Source: Candidatus Endomicrobiellum porotermitis
GTDB taxonomy: Bacteria > Elusimicrobiota > Endomicrobiia > Endomicrobiales > Endomicrobiaceae
Direction: 5' to 3'
Assembly (NCBI GenBank): GCA_031289055.1
Contig: JAITQE010000026.1
Location: forward strand, 37,887 to 101,886
DNA length: 64,000 nt
The translations under genes were made by a program, and so were the position numbers. The notes beneath the pieces were generated by a model, which saw nothing but the letters and a program-made list of their open reading frames with translations, ran no database searches and was not told the origin of the DNA. Below are positions 27,384 to 38,340 of the stretch, in pieces; positions within the stretch are counted from its first letter, which is position 1, and every line of letters begins with the position of its first letter.

Positions 27384-28658
27384 ATGACAAACAAATTGGA
27401 AATCAACGACAAATTCAAAGAAGCTTTTGATTTAATAGCAGAAACGCATAACTGCGTTTTTGTTACTGGAAACGCCGGTACGGGCAAAACCGCGTTTTTG
27501 CGTTACTACATGATGCATGCAAAAAAAAGGACTATAGTTCTTGCTCCTACGGGCGTGGCTGCTCTTAATTGCGGCGGCGAAACAATCCATTCTTTTTTTA
27601 ATTTTAAACCGGACGTAACTCTTTCTAAAATCAAGAAAAAAAAGTTTTCTGATAAATCAATATACAAAAAAGTTGAAACCGTTGTTATTGATGAAGCGTC
27701 GATGTTGCGTTGCGATTTGTTGGATTGCATTGATAAATTTTTAAAATTAAACAGGGAAAAACATCAAGAACCGTTTGGCGGCGTTCAAATGGTTTTTGTT
27801 GGGGATTTAAAACAGCTTCCGCCTGTTGTAAAAAGAGAAGAGAAATGCATTTTTTCTTCCGTGTACAAATCCCCTTATTTTTTAAGCGCGTATTCTTTAA
27901 ACGACTGTATGTTGCATACGGTTGAGCTTACAAAAGTATACAGGCAGCGAGAAGTTAACTTTGTGGCTTTGCTAAACGCCGTACGCAACAACGCCATTAG
28001 CGATGCCGATCTCGCTGAGCTTAATAGAAAATTTTCTCCGGATATTTTTAGCAAGCCTATGACTGTATACTTAACCGTAACAAATAAAAAAGCCGCTTAT
28101 ATAAATCGTCAATATCTTTCAAAGATAAACGCAGACCGTGCCGTATTTGTAGCGGAATCTGAAAACATAGAAGAAGATTCCAAAACGCTTCCTGCCGAAC
28201 GCGATTTGGTAATTAAAAAAGGCGCTCAAGTGATGATGTTGAACAACGACGCCAAACGCAGATGGGTAAACGGCAGCATAGGAATTATTGACGATATAAA
28301 AAGCGGCATGCATTCCGATAAAACATTCATATGCGTTAAATTTCCAAACGGCAGAATAGAATATGTTGAACCTTTCAAATGGGAACTGTTTAAGTATAAA
28401 TGGAACGAAAAACAAAAACAAATAGAAACAGAAAGCGCAGGTTTTTTTAAACAGTATCCGTTAAAGTTGTCTTGGGCTGTAACTATACACAAAAGTCAGG
28501 GTAAGACATTTGACAATGTTGTAATAGATATGGAGTACGGAGCATTCGCCCCGGGTCAGCTTTACGTGGCGCTAAGCAGATGCGCTTCTTTTGATGGAAT
28601 AATCCTCTCAAGACCTATAACCAGAAAAGATATTCTATCGTCCGTATATAATTTTTGA
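27384..28658 (+). CDS. PIF1/RecD-like ATP-dependent DNA helicase
   Basis: GNAGTGKTAFLRYY, VLAPTGVAALN, TIHSFF, VIDEASM, GDLKQLPPV, WAVTIHKSQGKTFDNVVID, YVALSRC. Confidence 0.9.
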   Translation: MTNKLEINDKFKEAFDLIAETHNCVFVTGNAGTGKTAFLRYYMMHAKKRTIVLAPTGVAALNCGGETIHSFFNFKPDVTLSKIKKKKFSDKSIYKKVETVVIDEASMLRCDLLDCIDKFLKLNREKHQEPFGGVQMVFVGDLKQLPPVVKREEKCIFSSVYKSPYFLSAYSLNDCMLHTVELTKVYRQREVNFVALLNAVRNNAISDADLAELNRKFSPDIFSKPMTVYLTVTNKKAAYINRQYLSKINADRAVFVAESENIEEDSKTLPAERDLVIKKGAQVMMLNNDAKRRWVNGSIGIIDDIKSGMHSDKTFICVKFPNGRIEYVEPFKWELFKYKWNEKQKQIETESAGFFKQYPLKLSWAVTIHKSQGKTFDNVVIDMEYGAFAPGQLYVALSRCASFDGIILSRPITRKDILSSVYNF

Positions 28659-29020
28659 GATATAGCAAAAGCAAAAGACTGCTTATTGGTTAGCTAAAAA
28701 GGAATAAACGTATTTTTTTATTTTCATAAGGTTTTCTCTTTTAAGAATCTTCTAATATTAGTTTAGCGTGGCGATACGAGACTAAGTCTTTGAGATGTAA
28801 AAGTATTGTGAAAAGAATTTGTACGTAATTTGTTATTGCGTCTTTGCCTTTGTCGTAGCGCTGAGCTTGATTTGGCGTTTCAAGACAAAAGATTGCTGAA
28901 AGTCGTTAAGTTTTTTTCGTCAACGACTAAAGATTTGTAATCGGGCGTTCATTTTTTATGGACTTCTTTTTAGTATAATCCTCTCGTGAATTTTACATGA
29001 CAAAGGATGAATGAAGTTAT

Positions 29021-31630
29021 ATGAATCTTTCTAAGTTTACTATTAAATCCCAAGAGACGTTGGCAGACGCGCAAAATATAGCGTCTGAGTACGGCAATCA
29101 AGAAATTACCGCGGAGCATATTTTATACGCTTTAATTAAACAGCAAGACGGCGTAGTCGGCGCTGTCATAAAAAAAATAGCCGCTGCCGGTCAGGAAGAC
29201 ATGCTGTTTTCAAACATATCAAAAGATTTAGTTTCCGAGATAGAAAAGAAAGTAAAAGTTTCCGGAGGAAACGTATATCTTTCCCAAGGACTTGCGAAGA
29301 TTTTAAACAATTCCGAAAAAGCGGCAAAAAATTTAAAAGACGATTACGTTTCTACAGAACACATACTTATTGCAATAGCCGAAGAATCTTCAGAAACCGC
29401 TTCAAAAATACTTAAGAAATATGGACTCGCGGAAGACGCTATACTTAAAGCGCTCGTAAGCATAAGAGGCGACCAGAGAGTGACAGATCAAAATCCCGAA
29501 GATAAATACCAAGCCTTAGAAAAATACGGAAGAGATTTAACTGACTTAGCTAAACGAGGCAAACTTGACCCTGTTATAGGCAGGGACGAAGAAATTCGCA
29601 GATGCGTGCAGGTATTGTCTAGAAGAACAAAAAACAATCCCGTGATAATCGGCGAGCCGGGAGTAGGGAAAACCGCTATAGTTGAAGGTTTGGCTCAACG
29701 TATAGTTTCAGGCGACGTTCCCGAGAGCTTAAAGGACAAAAAAGTTATAGCTTTAGATTTAGGGGCTTTAATAGCCGGCGCTAAATATAGAGGCGAATTT
29801 GAAGACAGATTGAAAGCTGTTCTTAAAGAAATTCAATCTGCAGGCGGAAGAATAGTTCTTTTTATAGACGAGTTGCACGCTATAGTCGGGGCAGGCTCTT
29901 CTGAAGGCGCTATTGACGCGGCAAACATGCTAAAGCCTATGCTTGCAAGGGGCGAACTTAAACTTGTCGGAGCTACGACATTAGAAGAATACAGAAAATA
30001 TATTGAAAAAGACGCGGCTTTGGAAAGACGTTTTCAACCTGTGCGCGCGGGCGAGCCTTCAGTGGAAGACACAATAGCTATTCTAAGGGGAATAAAAGAA
30101 AAATACGAAGTTCACCATGGGGTAAAAATAAAAGATTCGGCTTTAGTTGCGGCGGCTACGCTAAGCGCTAGATATATAATTGACAGATATTTGCCTGATA
30201 AAGCCGTAGATTTAGTTGATGAGTCTGCAAGCAGGCTAAGAATAGAAATAGATTCAATGCCTACTGAGCTTGACGCTGTTGAGCGCAGAGTAAGACAACT
30301 TGAAATTGAGAAACAAGCTGTTAAAAAAGAGACTGATTCTGCGTCAAAAGAACGGCTCGTCAATATGGAAAAAGAAATAGACAAGTTGAAACGTGATTCT
30401 GCAGGAATGAAGGCGCATTGGGAAAAAGAAAAACTTTCAATTTCACAAATCAGACGCTTGAAAGAAGATATTGAGAATATGAAAATTGAGGAGCAAAAAT
30501 CTGAAAGAAGCGGGGATTTAAATGCCGTTGCCGAAATTCGTTATGGCAAAATACCAAATATGCAAAAGCAGCTAGAAGAAGAAAATAAAAAATTGCAAAA
30601 ACTTCAAAAAGAAAAAAAGATGTTGAAGGAAGAAGTTGACGAAGAAGATATTGCCGAAGTCGTAAGCAAATGGACTGGAATACCAGTTACTCGTATGATG
30701 GAAGGCGAAATGCAAAAACTTCTTAAAATGGAAGACAAACTGCGCGAAAGAGTAATAGGTCAAGATGAGGCGGTGACGGCAATATCAAACGCGGTTCGCC
30801 GCTCGCGTTCGGGGCTTTCTGATCCGAGTAAGCCTATAGGTTCGTTTTTATTTCTGGGACCTACAGGCGTAGGTAAAACGGAACTTGCTAAAGCTTTGGC
30901 TGAGCTTCTGTTTGACTATGAAAAGAATATAGTAAGAATAGATATGTCGGAATATATGGAAAAACATAGCGTTGCTCGTCTTATAGGCGCTCCTCCGGGA
31001 TATGTTGGTTTTGAAGAAGGCGGACAGCTTACCGAATCTGTAAGAAGAAGACCATACTGCGTGGTTTTGTTTGACGAGGTTGAAAAGGCAAATCCTGAAG
31101 TGTTTAATGTTATGCTTCAATTGTTTGACGACGGCAGGCTTACCGACGGTCAAGGAAGAACGGTTGATTTCAAAAATACTGTTGTAATAATGACGTCAAA
31201 TATCGGCTCTCAATACATTCAAGAGTGCGATAATTATGATGATATGAAAAATAAAACAATGCGGGAGCTGCATAAATATTTTAGACCTGAGTTTCTAAAC
31301 AGAATAGACGAAACCATAATATTCCAAAGCTTAGGCGAGAAAGAATTAAATAGAATTATTGATATGCAGCTTAAATCTTTTGAAAAACGTTTGGCTGACA
31401 GGAAAATACATGTTGAGCTTACGGATAAAGCCAAAGATTTTATATCTTCAAAAGGCTATGACCCCGCTTTTGGAGCGAGACCTTTGAAAAGAGCAATACA
31501 GTTATATTTGTTAAATCCTCTTTCCTCAAAGCTTATTGCGGGCGAGTTCAAAGAAAGCGATAAAATCATCGTTGATTTTACAAGAAGCAACAAAGAAGAA
31601 CTAGAATTTAAAAAGAAACATTTGAATTAA
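29021..31630 (+). CDS. clpB: ATP-dependent chaperone ClpB
   Basis: Clp N-domain, [17 protein letters not shown], middle coiled coil, [33 protein letters not shown]. Confidence 0.96.
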   Translation: MNLSKFTIKSQETLADAQNIASEYGNQEITAEHILYALIKQQDGVVGAVIKKIAAAGQEDMLFSNISKDLVSEIEKKVKVSGGNVYLSQGLAKILNNSEKAAKNLKDDYVSTEHILIAIAEESSETASKILKKYGLAEDAILKALVSIRGDQRVTDQNPEDKYQALEKYGRDLTDLAKRGKLDPVIGRDEEIRRCVQVLSRRTKNNPVIIGEPGVGKTAIVEGLAQRIVSGDVPESLKDKKVIALDLGALIAGAKYRGEFEDRLKAVLKEIQSAGGRIVLFIDELHAIVGAGSSEGAIDAANMLKPMLARGELKLVGATTLEEYRKYIEKDAALERRFQPVRAGEPSVEDTIAILRGIKEKYEVHHGVKIKDSALVAAATLSARYIIDRYLPDKAVDLVDESASRLRIEIDSMPTELDAVERRVRQLEIEKQAVKKETDSASKERLVNMEKEIDKLKRDSAGMKAHWEKEKLSISQIRRLKEDIENMKIEEQKSERSGDLNAVAEIRYGKIPNMQKQLEEENKKLQKLQKEKKMLKEEVDEEDIAEVVSKWTGIPVTRMMEGEMQKLLKMEDKLRERVIGQDEAVTAISNAVRRSRSGLSDPSKPIGSFLFLGPTGVGKTELAKALAELLFDYEKNIVRIDMSEYMEKHSVARLIGAPPGYVGFEEGGQLTESVRRRPYCVVLFDEVEKANPEVFNVMLQLFDDGRLTDGQGRTVDFKNTVVIMTSNIGSQYIQECDNYDDMKNKTMRELHKYFRPEFLNRIDETIIFQSLGEKELNRIIDMQLKSFEKRLADRKIHVELTDKAKDFISSKGYDPAFGARPLKRAIQLYLLNPLSSKLIAGEFKESDKIIVDFTRSNKEELEFKKKHLN

Positions 31631-31649
31631 AATATAAATTTATATAGTT

Positions 31650-31905
31650 TTTGGTCTTGAGAGATCGACTTCCCTCTGCGCGTTTATAAAATTATTAAAA
31701 TTGTTTAAGTATGCATTTGCAGAGTTTTGATCTAACTTTGCGGTTTTCATAAATTCGTCAAAATAATAAAACTGTTCCGGCTAAATATAATTGTAAGCCC
31801 GCTTTGCCCCATAACGCCGCAAATGGCGTCCTTAAGAAAAATACGGCCGAATAATAATCAAAACTGTTTTTGTCTTTTTTAATAAGTCCAAAAAGTTAGA
31901 AACCA
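31650..31905 (-). pseudogene. Relic of a TPR-containing protein
   Basis: Minus strand, frames broken by stops: FDYYSAVFFLRTPFAALWGKAGLQLYLAGTVLLF* then YFDEFMKTAKLDQNSANAYLNNFNNFINAQREVDLS. Confidence 0.45.
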
Positions 31906-31913
31906 AGATAGAT

Positions 31914-32243
31914 ATGATATACCAAAATACAAATCCTAATAAAACGATTCAGGTGCATAGCCCAATATCTCTTACTTCTCTGGGAAAAGACATAAAGAAC
32001 AAAATAAACGGCGCTGGAATTTTTGCAAAATATAAGAGGAAATTATGTGATTTTGTTGAAAAGACAAATATTAAAAATGCTTATGATATTCAAACAGAAT
32101 CTTTTAAAGTTGTAAAAGAACACTTATTGTCAATGCTTGATGAAAAAGAGCTTATAGCTATTAAAGATGAAGCGTTTTATAGAGGGATGATTGTTGAAGA
32201 TGTGATAGCAATATTTGGTGTTTTACTTGAAAAATCAATATAA
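31914..32243 (+). CDS. Hypothetical protein
   Basis: 109-aa ORF with coding-like composition; no recognised domain. Confidence 0.4.
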   Translation: MIYQNTNPNKTIQVHSPISLTSLGKDIKNKINGAGIFAKYKRKLCDFVEKTNIKNAYDIQTESFKVVKEHLLSMLDEKELIAIKDEAFYRGMIVEDVIAIFGVLLEKSI

Positions 32244-32415
32244 AACGCAATTATGATATTCAATTCGCGCCGTCAGAATACGTAAAATTTTTCATAAATA
32301 TTTTTTATGCGCGAAAAATTTTAAGAAAATTGTAATAAAAATCCTATATTTGCTAAACTTACGCGAAGAGAAAATTTTGCTCTTGTTTTCATTACGGCGA
32401 TTAAAGGTGTTATTT

Positions 32416-34035
32416 ATGTCATATCTTGGGTTAGCAAGAAAATTCAGACCTCAAAATTTTGACGAAGTCGTAGGACAAGACCATATTTCGCAAACTCTTA
32501 AGAACGCTATTTCTGAAAAAAGAATAGCTCACGCTTATTTATTTAGCGGTCCAAGAGGCTGTGGCAAGACTACTATGGCAAGGATACTTGCCAAAGCTTT
32601 AAATTGCAAAAATGGTCCTAATACCCAGCCTTGCGGCGTATGTGAAAATTGCATGGAGATTTCAAAAAGTTCAAGCATAGACGTTCTGGAAATAGATGGA
32701 GCGTCAAACAACGGCATAGACGAAATAAGAGCGTTAAGAGAAAACGTAAAATTTGCAAGCGCTAACTCAAATTACAAAATTTATATCGTAGATGAAGCCC
32801 ATCAAATAACTACTCAAGCGTTTAACGCTCTTCTTAAAACTTTGGAAGAGCCTCCCGCCCACGTAGTTTTTATAATGGCTACTACCGAACAGCATAAAAT
32901 TCCCGTTACTATTCTTTCAAGATGTCAAAGATATAGGTTTAAACTTATATCATCCTCCGAAATGGCTTCCGCAATAACAAATATAGCCCAAAAAGAAGGT
33001 TTTGAGATAGATTCTGACGCTTTAAGCGTTGTTACCGCAGCTTCCGGCGGCTCTATGAGAGACGCTTTAAGCTTATTAGACCAAGCGATGTCTTCAAACG
33101 CTGGAAAAGTAACTGGCGAATATATAAGAGGGCTTCTCGGACTTCTTCCAAGAGACATAATTGCTTTAGTTGCTGAAAATATTGCAAAGGGCGATATCCA
33201 AGCCATTTTAAAAACCGTCAAAGAAATTAACGAGCAAGGATACAATATTTTGCAGTTTGCAAGAGATCTGCGAGACCGCTTAAGGCAAGTTATGATTTAC
33301 TTGATAAATCCCGAAGTGGCGGAAATTTCTACGGAAGATAAAAAGCTTTTTGAAATTCAAAAAAATTTGTTTACGGTTTCGCGCCATATAAGAATGAACA
33401 ATTTGTTGTCAAAAGCTTTGGAAGAGATGCGCTGGCACGACCAGCCGAGAATTGTTCTTGAAATGTATTTGCTTAAAATGTCCGAGCCTTATTATAACGT
33501 AGGCGAGCTTATAAGCAGAATAGCCGAGCTTGAAAAGAATGTTAATAAGGAAGAAAGTTTTGAAAGCTCTGGCAGTTTGCAAAGAGAGACAAAAAAAAGC
33601 GACGACGTTGTAGCGTCCGCCGACTTAATAAGCGTATGGGGCGAAATCGTTTCTGAAATAATGAAAAAACATCCTCTTACTGCTCAATCGCTAAAGAAAG
33701 CTGTTATCAAAGTTGCTGGCGACGCTTTCGTTCAGTTAACGGTTGGCGGGCAGTTTGACTATGAAGGCGTTATGGGGTTTCAAGAGCAGATTGCAAAATT
33801 GTTCCAAAAAAAGACGGGACTAAATGTAAAAATCAAAGTTGTAATTGAAAAAACCGCTTTGCCCAAGCGGCAAGAAGAAGACATAGCGGTAAAAGAAGAA
33901 AAACCTATATCTTCTCTCGGATATACAATTGAAGAAGATTTAAAAGAAACGGCAAAGACGGTTGTGCCCAAACACATAGAGGATATAGCCAAAAAATTTA
34001 AATCCGTCGCTAAAAAGATTACAGACAATAAATAA
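32416..34035 (+). CDS. dnaX: DNA polymerase III subunit gamma/tau
   Basis: MSYLGLARKFRPQNFDEVVGQDHI, FSGPRGCGKTTMARI, four-Cys zinc module, EIDGASNNGIDEIR. Confidence 0.95.
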   Translation: MSYLGLARKFRPQNFDEVVGQDHISQTLKNAISEKRIAHAYLFSGPRGCGKTTMARILAKALNCKNGPNTQPCGVCENCMEISKSSSIDVLEIDGASNNGIDEIRALRENVKFASANSNYKIYIVDEAHQITTQAFNALLKTLEEPPAHVVFIMATTEQHKIPVTILSRCQRYRFKLISSSEMASAITNIAQKEGFEIDSDALSVVTAASGGSMRDALSLLDQAMSSNAGKVTGEYIRGLLGLLPRDIIALVAENIAKGDIQAILKTVKEINEQGYNILQFARDLRDRLRQVMIYLINPEVAEISTEDKKLFEIQKNLFTVSRHIRMNNLLSKALEEMRWHDQPRIVLEMYLLKMSEPYYNVGELISRIAELEKNVNKEESFESSGSLQRETKKSDDVVASADLISVWGEIVSEIMKKHPLTAQSLKKAVIKVAGDAFVQLTVGGQFDYEGVMGFQEQIAKLFQKKTGLNVKIKVVIEKTALPKRQEEDIAVKEEKPISSLGYTIEEDLKETAKTVVPKHIEDIAKKFKSVAKKITDNK

Positions 34036-34037
34036 AT

Positions 34038-34634
34038 ATGAACAGACCTCAATCTATAGAAAGAATGATTGACGTAATAAAAAAACTGCCGGGCGTAGGG
34101 CCAAAAATGGCGGAACGCTTGAGTTATCATATATTAAAGATGACTGACAATGAAATAAACAGGCTTGTGGATTCTATACTCAAGGCAAGGCAGACAGTGA
34201 AAAGTTGTAGCGTTTGCTATAACTTAAGCGAGCGCGACCCGTGCCCTATATGCGCTGATTCTGCAAAGGAGCGCAGTATCATTTGCGTAGTGGAAACCCC
34301 TCAAGATTTGATAGCGGTCAGCAGAGTTAAGGATTATAAAGGTCTTTATTTTGTTCTTGGCGGAGCGTTGTCGCCTTTAGATGCCGTGGGTCCTGACGAT
34401 ATAAGAATTGACAAGTTGATAAAACGGCTGAAAAGTGATAACATTAGCGAAGTAATAATTGCCACCGATGCCGATTCTAAAGGCGAAATGACTGCGATTT
34501 ACCTCGCGGAACTTATAAAAAAACTAGATGTTAAAGTGACAAGACTTGGGTATGGGCTGCCCGTTGGCGGGGATATTGAATATGCCGATGAAGTAACGAT
34601 TTCCCGGGCAATTGCCGGGCGTAAAGAGATGTAG
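34038..34634 (+). CDS. recR: Recombination protein RecR
   Basis: KLPGVGPKMAERLSYHIL, CSVCYNLSERDPCPIC, VVETPQDLIAV, GLPVGGDIEYADE. Confidence 0.96.
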   Translation: MNRPQSIERMIDVIKKLPGVGPKMAERLSYHILKMTDNEINRLVDSILKARQTVKSCSVCYNLSERDPCPICADSAKERSIICVVETPQDLIAVSRVKDYKGLYFVLGGALSPLDAVGPDDIRIDKLIKRLKSDNISEVIIATDADSKGEMTAIYLAELIKKLDVKVTRLGYGLPVGGDIEYADEVTISRAIAGRKEM

Positions 34635-34759
34635 AAGAGCGTCGTATAAACTCAAAACCAATTAGCGTAAAAAGAAAAAGCGAGATTGGAGAAGAGACTC
34701 TAATAATCTTAATCCGATGTCGTTGTTTGCTTTTTACTTCTCAATAAAGGAGCATAAAA

Positions 34760-35341
34760 ATGTCGGCAAAAATGATTGAAGTCCGTTGGCACGGACGCGG
34801 TGGACAAGGCGCAAAAACCGCGGCGCTTTTATTTGCCGAAGCAGTTTTAGCAACAGGCAAGTACATTCAGGCTTTCCCTGAATACGGCCCGGAAAGAATG
34901 GGAGCGCCGGTTCAGTCTTTTAATAGAGTAAGCGAAGATCCTATCACAATTCATTCGGGCGTTACAAACCCTAACTATGTTGTTATCTTGGATCCTTCTC
35001 TTATGGAATCCGTTCCAGTTACCGACGGTGTAGGAACTATTGGCAAAGTTATAGTAAACACCTCTTTCAGCTCAGCTGAAATTGCTCAAAAGCTTGGTAT
35101 TGACGCAAACCAAGTTTACGTTGTAAACGCGAGCCAAATAGCCCGCGAAACGATCGGTAAGGACATTCCAAACACGCCTATGCTTGGAGCTTTGGTAAAA
35201 GTAATAGGAACTCTTGATATTAACGGCGTTCTTGAAGATACGAAAGGCAAACTTATGGCAAAATTCAGACATAAACCGGAAGTTATAGATGGAAATCTTT
35301 TATCTATAAAACGCGCTTTTGACGAAGTAAGAAGCCGCTAA
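34760..35341 (+). CDS. porG: 2-oxoacid (pyruvate):ferredoxin oxidoreductase, gamma subunit
   Basis: EVRWHGRGGQGAKTAALLFAEA, PEYGPERMGAPVQSFNR. Confidence 0.9.
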   Translation: MSAKMIEVRWHGRGGQGAKTAALLFAEAVLATGKYIQAFPEYGPERMGAPVQSFNRVSEDPITIHSGVTNPNYVVILDPSLMESVPVTDGVGTIGKVIVNTSFSSAEIAQKLGIDANQVYVVNASQIARETIGKDIPNTPMLGALVKVIGTLDINGVLEDTKGKLMAKFRHKPEVIDGNLLSIKRAFDEVRSR

Positions 35342-35385
35342 ATTTAAAAATACTAGAGAGAGTTTTTGCTCCTTGGAGGAATAAA

Positions 35386-35703
35386 GTGAATAAAGAAAGT
35401 GCTAATAAAAAATTGACTGCCGCGGAACTCCCCGTTGGGGATTATGTAGAACCGGGAACGGCTGCAGCTTTTGACACAGGGAGTTGGCGTTCAATAAGAC
35501 CCGTATGGAACAAAGATAAGTGCATACATTGCTTAACTTGTTGGATTTCATGCCCTGACGCTTCCATAAAAATTGCTCCGGACGAAAAAAAAGGAACAGT
35601 TGTCACAGGTATAGATTATGACCACTGCAAGGGCTGCGGAATTTGCTCTAAAGAATGTCCCATAAAAGTTCAGGCTATTGCAATGGAGCAAGAAAAGAAA
35701 TAA
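35386..35703 (+). CDS. porD: 2-oxoacid:ferredoxin oxidoreductase, delta subunit (2x4Fe-4S)
   Basis: CIHCLTCWISCP and CKGCGICSKECP ferredoxin motifs. Confidence 0.9.
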   Translation: MNKESANKKLTAAELPVGDYVEPGTAAAFDTGSWRSIRPVWNKDKCIHCLTCWISCPDASIKIAPDEKKGTVVTGIDYDHCKGCGICSKECPIKVQAIAMEQEKK

Positions 35704-35740
35704 TTATTAAAAGGCTTTTTGCCGCAAGGGGTTAAATGAA

Positions 35741-36946
35741 ATGATAAAGACAGTTTTTTCAAAAGGCAAACTTGTTGCAAAAACAGGCAACGAAGTTATG
35801 GCGGAAGCAATGCGCCAAATAGAGCCGGACGTAGTAGCGGCGTATCCTATAACTCCTGCCACGGAAATTGTGCAGATATTTTCACAGTTTGTCGCAGACG
35901 GCGTTGTGAAAAGCGAATATGTTGCTGTTGAAAGTGAACATTCCGCTATGTCGGCGACGATAGCGGCTTCTGCCGCCGGAGCTAGAGCTATGACAGGCAC
36001 TTCTTCGCAAGGATTGTGCCTTATGTGGGAAATGCTCTATATTGCTTCAGGCTTAAGGCTTCCTATAGTTATGGCAGAAGTTAACAGAGCTATTTCTGCT
36101 CCGCTTAATATTCACGGCGACCAATCGGACACAATGGGCGCTAGAGATTCGGGTTGGGTTCAAATTTACTCAGAAAATTCTCAAGAAGCTTACGACAATA
36201 TGCTCCAAGCTACAAGAATTGCCGAAAAGGCGAAACTTCCAACGCTTGTAACGACCGACGGATTTATTATTTCTCACTGTATGGAAGTAGTAGAGCTTTA
36301 TCCGGACGTTGACGTAAAGGCTTTTGTAGGCGAGTATAAGCCTGAAAGATATTTGTTGGACACAAAAAAGCCTTACACTTTGGGTTCAATTGACTTGCAG
36401 GATTACTATTTTGAACATAGATACCAGCTTGCTCAAGCTATGAGAGATTCAAAAGACATAATCTTAGACGTAGCTAAAGAGTTTGAAAAAACTTTTGGAC
36501 GCAAGTACGAAATGTATGAAAAGTTTATGCTTGACGACGCTGAAATTGCAATAGTAGTTATCGGCTCAACGGCTGGAACTGCAAAAGTAGTTGTAAATGA
36601 GTTAAGAGAAAAAGGCGTTAAAGCCGGTCTTTTGAAAATAAGGGTTTTTAGACCGTTCCCTACGGAACAGATTGCCAAAGACTTGGCTCATGTAAAAGCT
36701 ATAGCCGTGTTGGACAGAGCTGATTCTTGCTCAGGCGCTTTTGCTCCTTTATATTCGGACGTCGCGTCTTCTTTGTATGCCGCCGGAGTAGCGGCGCCTA
36801 AAGTTGTAAATTATATTTACGGACTTGGCGGGCGGGAAATTAGCGCTGCGCACATAGCCGAGGTTTACGAGACTCTCGGTAAGATAGCTTCAGGAACTGA
36901 AAAGCCAGCTAACCAAGTGGAATATATAAACGTAAGAAAGAAATAG
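35741..36946 (+). CDS. porA: 2-oxoacid (pyruvate):ferredoxin oxidoreductase, alpha subunit
   Basis: GNEVMAEAMRQIEPDVVAAYPITPATEIVQ; VESEHSAMSATIAASAAGARAMTGTSSQGL. Confidence 0.92.
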   Translation: MIKTVFSKGKLVAKTGNEVMAEAMRQIEPDVVAAYPITPATEIVQIFSQFVADGVVKSEYVAVESEHSAMSATIAASAAGARAMTGTSSQGLCLMWEMLYIASGLRLPIVMAEVNRAISAPLNIHGDQSDTMGARDSGWVQIYSENSQEAYDNMLQATRIAEKAKLPTLVTTDGFIISHCMEVVELYPDVDVKAFVGEYKPERYLLDTKKPYTLGSIDLQDYYFEHRYQLAQAMRDSKDIILDVAKEFEKTFGRKYEMYEKFMLDDAEIAIVVIGSTAGTAKVVVNELREKGVKAGLLKIRVFRPFPTEQIAKDLAHVKAIAVLDRADSCSGAFAPLYSDVASSLYAAGVAAPKVVNYIYGLGGREISAAHIAEVYETLGKIASGTEKPANQVEYINVRKK

Positions 36947-36982
36947 AAAGCTTTAAAAGCTTAAGCTTTTAGGAGATATAAA

Positions 36983-37918
36983 ATGGCAAATTTAAAAGAT
37001 TTGAGTAAAAATCCGGAATGCGTAACAGGCGGACATCGTCTTTGCGCAGGGTGCGGAGCGGGTATAGTTGCTAGACAGGCTATGATAGCTGCGGGTAACG
37101 CGCCGGTTGTTGTTACAAGCGCGACCGGTTGTTTGGAAGTTTCTACTACTATTTTCCCTTATACGGCTTGGAAAAATTCTTTTTTTCACAGCGCTTTTGA
37201 AAATTCCGCGGCGACATGCAGCGGTATAGAAACAGCTTATAAAAGTTTAAAGAAGCGTGGGAAAATAACGGAAGACATCAGATTTATTGCATTTGGCGGA
37301 GACGGCGGTACGTACGACATCGGTTTGCAGTCTTTATCAGGAGCGATGGAAAGAGGACATAGAATGCTTTATATATGCTACAACAACGAAGCGTATATGA
37401 ACACCGGTATCCAGAGATCTGGAGCGACGCCTCTTGGCGCTCATACGACTACGGCTCCAGCTGGAAAAGTTCGCCAAGGAAAAGAACAGAACAAAAAAGA
37501 TTTAACGCAGATAATGATAGCTCATAATATTCCTTATGTTGCTCAAGCGTATGTCGGAAACTGGAATGATTTTATAACAAAAACGCAAAAAGCTTTAGAA
37601 ATAGACGGACCTTCGTTTATAAACATTTTGACGCCTTGCAGACTCGGCTGGAACTATAAGCCGGAAGATACGATGGCTCTTGCAAGGCTTGCTGTTGAAA
37701 CGTGCGTTTGGCCTTCTTTTGAAGTGGAAAACGGCGTTTACAAAATAAACGTTATGCCGAAAGAGAAGAAACCTGTAACGGAATTCTTGAAACCTCAGGG
37801 CAGATTCAAACATCTTTTCAATCCTGAAAATACTCCGATTCTTGAAGCTATTCAGAAAAGCGTTGACAATAACTGGAAGCTTTTGCAGCGCAAAGCTTCG
37901 GCAGGCTGTCAGGCGTAA
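36983..37918 (+). CDS. porB: 2-oxoacid (pyruvate):ferredoxin oxidoreductase, beta subunit (TPP-binding)
   Basis: GHRLCAGCGAGI, FGGDGGTYDIGLQSLSGAMERGH, CYNNEAYMNTGIQRSGATP. Confidence 0.92.
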   Translation: MANLKDLSKNPECVTGGHRLCAGCGAGIVARQAMIAAGNAPVVVTSATGCLEVSTTIFPYTAWKNSFFHSAFENSAATCSGIETAYKSLKKRGKITEDIRFIAFGGDGGTYDIGLQSLSGAMERGHRMLYICYNNEAYMNTGIQRSGATPLGAHTTTAPAGKVRQGKEQNKKDLTQIMIAHNIPYVAQAYVGNWNDFITKTQKALEIDGPSFINILTPCRLGWNYKPEDTMALARLAVETCVWPSFEVENGVYKINVMPKEKKPVTEFLKPQGRFKHLFNPENTPILEAIQKSVDNNWKLLQRKASAGCQA

Positions 37919-38073
37919 ATTTTATTAGCGGATTTTATATATTTAAAGCGAATGGGCAAAGGTTTTTGACCGTTCGTTTTTTATAAATATATAAACTTTT
38001 AACTCAGGTTATGTCTAAATATAGCCTTTTTCTGACTCTATATGTATCCTCAATGTATCCTCAAAATAACACA

Positions 38074-38100
38074 TTGACATTCATTAGGGTAATTTATAAA
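38074..38100 (+). promoter_or_regulatory. Candidate sigma70-type promoter upstream of the zapB-like/zapA pair
   Basis: TTGACA (38074-38079) - 15 nt - TATAAA (38095-38100); spacing is short and the -10 almost touches the CDS. Confidence 0.35.
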
Positions 38101-38108
38101 ATGTTGAT

Positions 38109-38339
38109 ATGGAAAATATTGAAATTTTGACTGTTAAAGTTAAAAAAGCAGCTGAAAATTTAAGAAAAATTACGAATGAAAACCATAAGTTAAAATTGGA
38201 AGTTGAATATTTGAGAAAAGAAAACGAGCGCAATAGAGGCGTTGTAAGCGAATATGCGGCGTTAAAGAGAAACGCGCAAGAAGCGGCCTCAAGAATAGAA
38301 AGAATAATGAAAAAGATTGATACGGCAAAGGTTTGCTAA
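38109..38339 (+). CDS. Small coiled-coil protein (ZapB-like) upstream of zapA
   Basis: Heptad-rich 76 aa, immediately 5' of zapA. Confidence 0.55.
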   Translation: MENIEILTVKVKKAAENLRKITNENHKLKLEVEYLRKENERNRGVVSEYAALKRNAQEAASRIERIMKKIDTAKVC

Positions 38340-38340
38340 T

